Below are positions 58,281 through 64,000 of a stretch of 64,000 nucleotides of DNA, piece after piece. The DNA is from Micromonospora marina (GTDB lineage: Bacteria > Actinomycetota > Actinomycetes > Mycobacteriales > Micromonosporaceae): assembly GCF_900091565.1 (NCBI RefSeq), contig NZ_FMCV01000018.1, positions 62,001 to 126,000 on the forward strand, read 5' to 3'. Position numbers and translations under genes: made by a program. The notes under the pieces are model-generated. The model ran no database searches and had not been told where the DNA came from. It saw nothing but the letters and a program-made list of their open reading frames with translations. Numbering within the stretch: position 1 is the stretch's first letter; each line of letters opens with the position of its first letter.

Positions 58281-59036
58281 ATGGCACCCGAACCGAGAAC
58301 CGCGGTTCCCGTCGTCCGGCCGGGCCGGTGGTTCGTGCCCGCCCCGCCGGCCGGCCCCCTCGCATTCGCCTTTCCGTACGCCGGGGTGGGTGCCTCGTCG
58401 TACCGTCCCTGGCCGGCGCGGATCGGTGAGGTGGCGGTGGTGGCGGTGCAACCCCCCGGGCGGGAGAACCGCACACGGGAGCCGGCGCACCGCACGCATC
58501 GCGCGTTCGCCCACGATCTGGCGGACGCGCTGCTGCCGTACCTCGACCGCGACTACTACTTCGTGGGGCACTGCGGCGCGGTCCCGTACGCCCTGGAGAC
58601 GATCTTCGAGCTGGAACGCCGGGGCTGCCCGCTGCCCCGGCGGCTGGTGGCCTCGTCCTGGGGGGCACCACACCGTGGCCTGTACGGCTACCTCAACTTC
58701 GTCGACCTGTCGACGGCGGACCTGCACGCCGAGACCCGGCTGTTGTTCGCGCGAGCGGGGGTTCCTGTCCGGGAGGACTTCGTCGACCTGTTGACCCAGG
58801 TGCTCCGGCACGACCTGGAGACCCAACGCGACTACTCCTACCCGGCCGGGGCGCGGGTCCCGGTGCCGGTGACCCTGCTCGGCTGGACCGGCGACGACGT
58901 CGTGCCGGCCGACCAGGTCCGGCCGGGCTGGACGGAGTGTGCGCAGGTCGAGTACGAGGAGTTGGAGGGAGCACACCTGGCCTTCCTGTCCTGCCCGGCG
59001 AACCTCCAGCGGTCCCTGGAGCACTGGCTGCGCTGA
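58281..59036 (+). CDS. Type II thioesterase with Cys in the nucleophile position
   Basis: 251 residues, alpha/beta hydrolase of the external NRPS/PKS thioesterase type. FAFPYAGVGASSYRPW and VAVQPPGRENR are family signatures. The nucleophile elbow reads VGHCGAVPYALE, so Cys98 takes the place of the usual Ser of GHSxG. GWTGDDVVPADQV supplies the Asp and EGAHLAFL the His. Cys-type thioesterases can favour acyl transfer or resist hydrolysis. It is read opposite to the rest of the second cluster and diverges from the MDMPI-family gene. The 66-bp gap upstream holds its promoter. Confidence 0.88.
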   Translation: MAPEPRTAVPVVRPGRWFVPAPPAGPLAFAFPYAGVGASSYRPWPARIGEVAVVAVQPPGRENRTREPAHRTHRAFAHDLADALLPYLDRDYYFVGHCGAVPYALETIFELERRGCPLPRRLVASSWGAPHRGLYGYLNFVDLSTADLHAETRLLFARAGVPVREDFVDLLTQVLRHDLETQRDYSYPAGARVPVPVTLLGWTGDDVVPADQVRPGWTECAQVEYEELEGAHLAFLSCPANLQRSLEHWLR

Positions 59037-59045
59037 GACCCGTCG

Positions 59046-59756
59046 TCAGACGTCCGCGGCCAGGCGGAGCGCGTTGGCCGCCAGGTCGCGGGCCTTGAGC
59101 GCCAGCGGTGAGGTCCGGTCGAGGGCGAGGAGTTCCTGCGCGAGGACATTCAGGTCACTGACCTGTCGGCGCTGCTCGTGGTCGCGGATCATGCTCTGCA
59201 TCCACAGGATCGCGGCGAGGCGGGATCCACGGGTCACCGTGGTCACCTCGTGTGGCATCCCGGTCGGATAGATCACCGCGGAGCCGATCGGCAACTTGTA
59301 GACCCGGCTCCCCCACGGGCTGGCGAAGGTCAGCTCACCGCCGTCGTAGCTCGCCGGGTCGGTCAGGAAGACGGTCATCGAGAAGTCGCTGCGCAGGTAG
59401 TTCTGCCCGAACGAACCGTACGCCTGCTGCTGGGCCATGAAACCGATGACCGGCGAGTCGATGTGCATGCCGTACGACATGCCTTCGTCGTAGCGGTTGA
59501 CGATGGCCCGAGTGATGGCGCGGGGAAATACGGAGAAGTTCAACTCCAGGCTGCGCCGGATCGCCCGCTCCACCAGCTTGACGATCTCGACGTACGGTTG
59601 TTCGGCGGCCATCTCCCGGTTGTTCTTCACGTCCAGGTTGCCACCCCCGGCGGAGACCGCACCGTCGACGAACGCCGCTGCGTCGATGCTCTCCTGGATG
59701 GTGTCAAGGTCGTCGTCGTCGAGGAACTTCTCGATGGTGATGATGCTGGGCCACAT
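59046..59756 (-). CDS. PKHD-type Fe(II)/2-oxoglutarate dioxygenase (PiuC-like)
   Basis: 236 residues. The iron ligands are His98 and Asp100 in YGMHIDSP and the distal His169 in TGMPHEVT. Arg in VTRGSRL binds 2-oxoglutarate. GFMAQQQAYGSFGQNYLRSD and YDGGELTF are close to the PiuC/PKHD-type hydroxylases usually linked to iron uptake. Inside a cluster with an NRPS condensation domain it more likely hydroxylates a precursor or product. The thioesterase gene lies four bases upstream, so it is co-transcribed. Confidence 0.9.
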   Translation of the reverse strand: MWPSIITIEKFLDDDDLDTIQESIDAAAFVDGAVSAGGGNLDVKNNREMAAEQPYVEIVKLVERAIRRSLELNFSVFPRAITRAIVNRYDEGMSYGMHIDSPVIGFMAQQQAYGSFGQNYLRSDFSMTVFLTDPASYDGGELTFASPWGSRVYKLPIGSAVIYPTGMPHEVTTVTRGSRLAAILWMQSMIRDHEQRRQVSDLNVLAQELLALDRTSPLALKARDLAANALRLAADV

Positions 59757-59760
59757 GGGC

Positions 59761-60576
59761 CTACTCCTTACGGGTCGAGGTCGGGACCGGTTGGGACCGC
59801 CCGGCGGGGGCCGGCCGGGGACGCAGGTGGTGGGCCACGTCGGCCAGCAGTGGGGACCGGGCCGACCGGAGGAAGAAGTGGTCGCCGGGAAGGACCCGCA
59901 GCGCGAAGGAAGCTGACGTCTGCTCCGCCCAGCCCGCCATCACCTCCGGTGACACGGTGGGGTCCTCCGCCCCGCAGTATGCGGTGACCGGTACCGGGAG
60001 GGCGGCACCGGCGACGTGGCGGTGTCGCTCGCTGACCGCGAAGTCGGCGCGGAGGATCGGGACGAAGTAGGCGGCCAACTCCGGATGGGTGAACAGGTCG
60101 GCGTCGGTGCCGTTGAGCCGGACGATGCTGGCGCAGAACTCGTCGTCCGGCAGTTCGTGGATGGGCGTGTAGGAGGGCCCGATCTGCGGAGCCGGCCGTC
60201 CGGAGACGAACATCCGGGTCGGCAGCCGCCCGCCCGCGCGGTGCAGCCGGCGCACCACCTCGAAGCTGACCATCGCGCCGAGGCTGTGCCCGAAGGTCGC
60301 GTAGGGAACGTCGCCCGCAGCCTGCAGCACCTCCGTCAGGGGCGGCAGGTGCTGTTCCACCCGGTCCAGCAGCGGCTCGCCGGAGCGGTTCTCGCGCCCC
60401 GGCGGCTGGATCGCGCACACCTCGACGTCCTCGGGCAGCAGCGCCGGCCACTCCCGGTACACCGCCGCGCCGCCACCGGCGTACGGGAAGCAGAACAGGC
60501 GCAGTCGCGGCCGGGGAACGTGCCGCCACCGCACCACCCACGGGTTGGCCCCGGTCTGCACGGGCCGCCCGTTCAT
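59761..60576 (-). CDS. Type II (editing) thioesterase
   Basis: 271 residues. FCFPYAGGGAAVYREW and AIQPPGRENR are family motifs. The nucleophile is Ser98 in FGHSLGAMVSFE, with Asp in CGAEDPTVS and His in GDHFFL. It would remove misloaded acyl groups from carrier domains of the NRPS. Contrast with the Cys-type paralogue nearby. ATGA overlap with the ACT gene. Confidence 0.93.
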   Translation of the reverse strand: MNGRPVQTGANPWVVRWRHVPRPRLRLFCFPYAGGGAAVYREWPALLPEDVEVCAIQPPGRENRSGEPLLDRVEQHLPPLTEVLQAAGDVPYATFGHSLGAMVSFEVVRRLHRAGGRLPTRMFVSGRPAPQIGPSYTPIHELPDDEFCASIVRLNGTDADLFTHPELAAYFVPILRADFAVSERHRHVAGAALPVPVTAYCGAEDPTVSPEVMAGWAEQTSASFALRVLPGDHFFLRSARSPLLADVAHHLRPRPAPAGRSQPVPTSTRKE

Positions 60577-60983
60577 GGCTCCTCCCGTTCCACCCGGTGC
60601 CCGGCGCCGGTCAGCGCTGCGAGCGCCCCGGGCAGGTCGGTGACGAGCAGGTGGTCAGTGTCATAGGTGGCGACGGCGAACACACTCACGCCGGCTGCGG
60701 CCAGCGGTGCGACCACGCTGTGCAGGACTCCCGGCTCGTCCAGTCCGAACGGTCCTTCGACGCGCAGGCAATGCCACACCGCGTCGGTACGCGAGGGTGG
60801 CGGCACGGCCTCGACGGGCAGAATGAGGGACAGTTCGTGCCGGGTGCGGGTGACCGACGTGAACGGGGTGCTTCCGGCCAGCGCCCACCCTGGTACGGGC
60901 GCGTCGGGCGCGAGGCGGTGCACGGCGAACTCGCCGGTAAGCAGGGTCAGGTGGCGCGACGGGGCGCCCTGGCGGGTGTCCAT
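60573..60983 (-). CDS. ACT-domain protein
   Basis: 136 residues. The fold looks like the two-ACT (CASTOR/DUF-type) small proteins: LSLILPVEAVPP, LRVEGPFGLDEPGVLHSVVAPLAAAGVSVFAVATYDTDHLLV. ACT domains bind amino acids and regulate their synthesis. Next to a homoserine dehydrogenase gene it may sense an aspartate-family amino acid, or act as a free regulatory subunit. The start overlaps the oxygenase stop in TGATG. Confidence 0.8.
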   Translation of the reverse strand: MDTRQGAPSRHLTLLTGEFAVHRLAPDAPVPGWALAGSTPFTSVTRTRHELSLILPVEAVPPPSRTDAVWHCLRVEGPFGLDEPGVLHSVVAPLAAAGVSVFAVATYDTDHLLVTDLPGALAALTGAGHRVEREEP

Positions 60984-62056
60984 CAGTAGATGATCCTCGA
61001 GTCGGTGCGGTGCCGGAACGCCCGGGACTTGCGCAGGTCCCGGGTGATGTTGACGCGCTTCAGCCAGCGGTCCCGGCCGTCGTAGCGGGCCTGGAAGGGC
61101 CGCCGTCCGTGTACCGCCCGGAAGTTGTCGATGAACAGGATCTCCCCCGGTGCCAGCGCCACCTCCTGGAGGGATCCGTCGATGGCCGCGCAGATCCGCC
61201 GTAGCGCCTCGGCGGCGACCGGGTCGTCCTCCGGCACCCGCATGTAAAACGGGTCGATGGACAGGTACGGCGACGACGGGTCACCGGAGAGCACCGCGAC
61301 CGGGAACGGCCGCTCGTTCATCTCCCGGACCCGCCGACGGGCCGCGTCGAGCAGGACGGCGGTCCGTCCGGTCGCCGTCGACGAGCCGTGGGTCTGCTCC
61401 AGGTGCGAGTCGTCGGGCCGGATGACGAAACGCGGTTCGAAGAGCACCTCGCGGGTCGCCTCGTCGAGGTGGAGATTCTCCACGGTGGCGAAGGTGGTGG
61501 GGACGCGGGCGTCATTACGCAGGCAGAGAAGCCCCAGGTAGTCGCACTTCAACGGGTGGAAGGCCTCCTCCGTGTGCCACCACAGCAGTTCGGTGCTACC
61601 GCTGCCGAGCTGGCTGTGCTCGAAGCCGGGTGCGGGGCAGATGTCGTGGACCAGGGCTCCCTCCTGCTGGGTAGCCCAGCCGAACACGTCCCCGAGTGCC
61701 GTGGCGCAGAGCACCAGCCACATCTCCTCGGTCAGGGTGGTCCGGCGGTCGGGCTGGTGGGACCAGCCCGCCGGCGTCGGCCCGATCGACGCGTCGTCGA
61801 CCTGGAAACCGGAGATGACGCAGGTGGCGTGCTGCTCCGCGGTCCGCAGCTCGGTCAGGAACCGGCGTAGTCGGGCCGGTAACTGGCCGCCGGCCACCGC
61901 CACGTCCCGCAGGAAAGCCGATGAGTCCGCCGTGCCGTGCGCCGCCCGAAGGGTGTCGACCAGGTCGTGGACCTGGGCGGCCTCCTCGGGGGTGAGGTCG
62001 AGCCGACCCGGTCCCACCAGCACCGGAGCGCCGGTCGTGTGCTGCTCACTGCGCAT
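60983..62056 (-). CDS. VioC/AsnO-type Fe(II)/2-oxoglutarate amino-acid beta-hydroxylase
   Basis: 357 residues of the clavaminate-synthase-like group. The facial triad uses the HxE variant, His161 and Glu163 in WWHTEEAFHP, with distal His316 in FRAVHGRRPFQ and Arg near RWLKRVNITRD for 2-oxoglutarate. HxE instead of HxD is characteristic of the beta-hydroxylases of free Arg, Asn or related amino acids (VioC, AsnO). GFEHSQLGSGSTEL is the conserved loop before it. It probably makes a 3-hydroxy amino acid building block for the NRPS; the substrate is not determinable here. Confidence 0.9.
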   Translation of the reverse strand: MRSEQHTTGAPVLVGPGRLDLTPEEAAQVHDLVDTLRAAHGTADSSAFLRDVAVAGGQLPARLRRFLTELRTAEQHATCVISGFQVDDASIGPTPAGWSHQPDRRTTLTEEMWLVLCATALGDVFGWATQQEGALVHDICPAPGFEHSQLGSGSTELLWWHTEEAFHPLKCDYLGLLCLRNDARVPTTFATVENLHLDEATREVLFEPRFVIRPDDSHLEQTHGSSTATGRTAVLLDAARRRVREMNERPFPVAVLSGDPSSPYLSIDPFYMRVPEDDPVAAEALRRICAAIDGSLQEVALAPGEILFIDNFRAVHGRRPFQARYDGRDRWLKRVNITRDLRKSRAFRHRTDSRIIY

Positions 62057-63164
62057 GTGTACCGCCGGATGTCGGGCCGGTCGGCTGTGCGCCGGCGATG
62101 TCGAGGATGTCCCGGAGCAGGGCCGCCGCCGCCGGCTCGGGGCCCGGCTCCAGGCTGACCGCCACCAGCCGGTCGACCCGGTCGGTGGTGAACGACACCG
62201 CCATCTCGTCCGGACCGATCATCGCCAGCGGGTGGTCCTGCGGCAGTGGAGCCGGTCGTACGGCCAGGTGGTAGCCGGTGTCCGTTCGCTCGGCCAGGCA
62301 GAGCGGCACGATCCGCTCCCCCCGGTCGCGGGCGGCGGCAAGGTCTGCCGGGGTGCAGGCGTCGATGCCGGTGACGGCGATGTCGGCGAGGGCGGTCGGC
62401 TGGCCGAGGACCGCGTTGGCCAGGATAGCCAGCTTGCAGGCGGCGTCGTGTCCGCCGACGTCGAGGCTCGGGTCGGCCTCGGCGATGCCACGTCGTTGGG
62501 CGTCCCGGACCGCGTCCGCGAAGTCGACGCCTGCCTCCATCGCGCGCAGCACGCTCTGCGACGTGCCGTTGAATATTGCTTCGACCCGGTCGATCCGGGC
62601 GCCGGCCAGGTCCCGGCGGCCGATGGTGACCACCGGCAGGGCGCCCGCGACGGTGGCGCTGAAGCGGAGCCGGCCGGCCGACGGGGTCGCAGCGGCTGCG
62701 GCCGGCCCGGCCGGCCACCGGTCGGCCGGGTGGGACAGGGCAGCCAGCTCCGCGTAGCGCAGGGCGAGGGGCGCCTTGTTGGCGAGTACGGCGTGGACGC
62801 CGTGGGTGAGGGCGTACCGGACCGTGTCCAGGGCCGGCCGGCCGTCGGTCAGGTTCACCGGGGTCGCCTCGACCAGGATGTCCGCGCCGCACTCGGCGAG
62901 CAGCGGCAGCGGCTCCAGCCCTGGTCTGCCCACGCCGGGCAGGTCGGCCAGCGCCCGCCCGCCGGACAGGGTGGCGCGCAGCGTCGACAGGTCCAGCCCG
63001 TCCAGGTGCAGCGCGGCGCCGCCGAGTTCGGCGACACCGACCACCGCCAGGCGTACGCCGTACCGAGCGGCCAGGTCCGGACCACGCTCGTCGAGCAGGT
63101 CGATCAGTGAGCGGCCCACGTTGCCGGCGCCGGCCAGGCAGAGCCGCCAGGTCACCGGGCTCAC
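62046..63164 (-). CDS. Homoserine dehydrogenase family protein
   Basis: 372 residues. The NAD(P) motif is LAGAGNVGRSLIDLL, VLANKAPLAL carries the conserved Lys, and FNGTSQSVLRAM with EADPSLDVGGHDAACKLAILAN is the catalytic domain signature with the catalytic Lys. The C-terminal ACT domain of housekeeping enzymes is absent; a separate ACT protein is encoded nearby. GTG start in a GTGA overlap with the condensation gene. Its place in an NRPS operon suggests a dedicated supply of homoserine or a related amino alcohol. Confidence 0.88.
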   Translation of the reverse strand: MSPVTWRLCLAGAGNVGRSLIDLLDERGPDLAARYGVRLAVVGVAELGGAALHLDGLDLSTLRATLSGGRALADLPGVGRPGLEPLPLLAECGADILVEATPVNLTDGRPALDTVRYALTHGVHAVLANKAPLALRYAELAALSHPADRWPAGPAAAAATPSAGRLRFSATVAGALPVVTIGRRDLAGARIDRVEAIFNGTSQSVLRAMEAGVDFADAVRDAQRRGIAEADPSLDVGGHDAACKLAILANAVLGQPTALADIAVTGIDACTPADLAAARDRGERIVPLCLAERTDTGYHLAVRPAPLPQDHPLAMIGPDEMAVSFTTDRVDRLVAVSLEPGPEPAAAALLRDILDIAGAQPTGPTSGGTHAQ

Positions 63165-64000
63165 CGGCCTGCTCCGGGCCGAACGGTGGTGACGGCGACG
63201 CCGCCGAGCGGCCCGTCCCCACGAGCGGCCAGGCCGGCGATGGTGGCGTCCCAGTCGGCGATCATCGCGGTCACCGTGTCGTGGTCGAACACACCCGGGT
63301 AGTAGTGCATGATCAGGAGCGTGTCGGCACCCGGCACCACCTCGACCCGGAGCGGGAACTCGAACTGGGCCACCTGGTAGTCGGCCTGGGCGAGGGGATG
63401 CTCCAGGTCGACGCGGGAGGCGAGGTTGTTCAGTGAGCCGTCCCAGGGATAGTTCTCGAAGACCATCATGCACTCGAAGAGGTCGAGCAGTTCCACACCC
63501 AGCGCCTCCTCCACCGAGCTGTACTCGTACTGCCGCAGCTCCACCTGATCCGCCTGAAGGTCGGCCAGCCATTCCCTTGCCTTCCGGTCCGGGTCCACCG
63601 TGACGCGTACCGGAAGCGTGTTCATGCACAGCCCGGAGACCGTGTCCACGCCCGGGAACTCCGTCGCCCGGCCGGACGAGGTGACCCCGAGCACGACGTC
63701 CCTGCGCCCGGTGTAGGCCGCCATGAGCAGCAGCCACGCTCCCTGGATCACGGTGTTGACGGTGAGCCGGTGCACCCGGCAGTACTCGGCCAGTGCCTCG
63801 TGGGTGACCGGGTCCAGTGGGATCCGCTGCTTGGCGAATTCGGTTCCCACGACCGGGTCCGGCCGCCCCACGGCGGCCACCACGGGGGTGGGCCCGTCGA
63901 AGCCGGCCAGGTGGTCACGCCAGAACCGGGCCGCCGTGTCCAGGTCCCGCCCGCGCAGCCAGGCGACGTAGTCCCGGAACGGGGTCAGGGTCGGCAGCCG
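63161..64000 (-). CDS. NRPS condensation domain, 3' part (continues beyond the window)
   Basis: About 280 C-terminal residues are visible, and the frame stays open to the window edge. DYVAWLRGRDLDTAARFW, TVNTVIQGAWLLLMAAYTGRRDVVLGVTSSGR and LCMNTLPVRVTVD are condensation-domain motifs of the later half (C5-C7 region). ECMMVFENYP and FPLRVEVVPGADTLLIMHY follow. The gene ends with the condensation domain and no carrier or thioesterase domain follows, so the chain terminates on a C domain. The N-terminal composition is unknown. Confidence 0.9.
   Translation of the reverse strand, partial: RLPTLTPFRDYVAWLRGRDLDTAARFWRDHLAGFDGPTPVVAAVGRPDPVVGTEFAKQRIPLDPVTHEALAEYCRVHRLTVNTVIQGAWLLLMAAYTGRRDVVLGVTSSGRATEFPGVDTVSGLCMNTLPVRVTVDPDRKAREWLADLQADQVELRQYEYSSVEEALGVELLDLFECMMVFENYPWDGSLNNLASRVDLEHPLAQADYQVAQFEFPLRVEVVPGADTLLIMHYYPGVFDHDTVTAMIADWDATIAGLAARGDGPLGGVAVTTVRPGAGR

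Noticed and set aside
59046..59756. Assignment of the PKHD dioxygenase to iron uptake
   Set aside because: PiuC relatives often sit by siderophore receptors, but here it is embedded between thioesterase genes of an NRPS cluster and has no iron box nearby. The iron role is left open, not asserted.

Overview
The window is high-GC (about 73 percent by eye) actinobacterial chromosome. GTG and TTG starts are frequent. It carries a SARP-type regulator, a desferrioxamine locus with IdeR/DmdR-type iron boxes, and a mycothiol-dependent maleylpyruvate-isomerase-family protein. Together these suggest a filamentous actinomycete, most likely Micromonosporaceae (Micromonospora-like). The genus is inference; no rRNA or other marker lies in the window.

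Region 1 (1-17.7 kb) is a compact biosynthetic cluster that I cannot match to a named product. Its two ends encode a complete myo-inositol route to an aminocyclitol: inositol-phosphate synthase (4044), inositol monophosphatase (13898), an inositol-dehydrogenase-like oxidoreductase (14739) and a StrS/StsC-type aminotransferase (2730). The centre encodes a carrier-protein amino-acid workshop: two stand-alone adenylating enzymes, two carrier proteins (one fused to a BtrH-like acyltransferase), a BtrK/VinO-type PLP decarboxylase, two diverged acyl-CoA-dehydrogenase-fold flavoproteins and a flavin reductase. A divergent condensation-domain enzyme and a GT2 glycosyltransferase lie on one side, and a SARP/NB-ARC regulator on the other. 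The logic resembles the AHBA side-chain arm of butirosin, re-cast onto an inositol-derived aminocyclitol.

Region 2 (17.7-25 kb) holds secreted or cell-surface proteins: a PYGxQP-repeat membrane protein, an SGNH esterase, and two divergent proteins sharing a golvesin-like C-terminal domain, one broken and one with its export signal in another frame. A penicillin-acylase-family protein ends the region. Region 3 (25-35.5 kb) is the iron island: desABCD on the plus strand, and on the minus strand an ATPase, binding lipoprotein, fused FecCD permease and siderophore-interacting reductase. Three iron boxes flank these operons.

Region 4 (35.5-46.7 kb) alternates intact housekeeping or membrane genes (hemerythrin, OsmC, FUSC, DUF305, PhoX-like, DUF808) with gene debris. 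The debris includes two MocR tails, a PL9 pectate-lyase tail, a ribosome-protection GTPase/TetR pair and a fatty-acyl-regulator/malate-synthase pair that have both lost their 5' ends, and an integrase remnant. Region 5 (46.7-54 kb) is a surface-polysaccharide locus: O-antigen-ligase-like protein, three GT4-type transferases, flippase and sugar epimerase. Region 6 (54.4-57.4 kb) is regulatory: a LuxR-type protein and a histidine kinase/response regulator pair.

Region 7 (57.5-64 kb) is the edge of a second, NRPS-type cluster read mostly on the minus strand. It has a condensation domain running off the window, a homoserine dehydrogenase, a VioC/AsnO-type amino-acid beta-hydroxylase, an ACT protein, a type II thioesterase, a PKHD-type dioxygenase, and a second thioesterase with Cys in place of the nucleophilic Ser.
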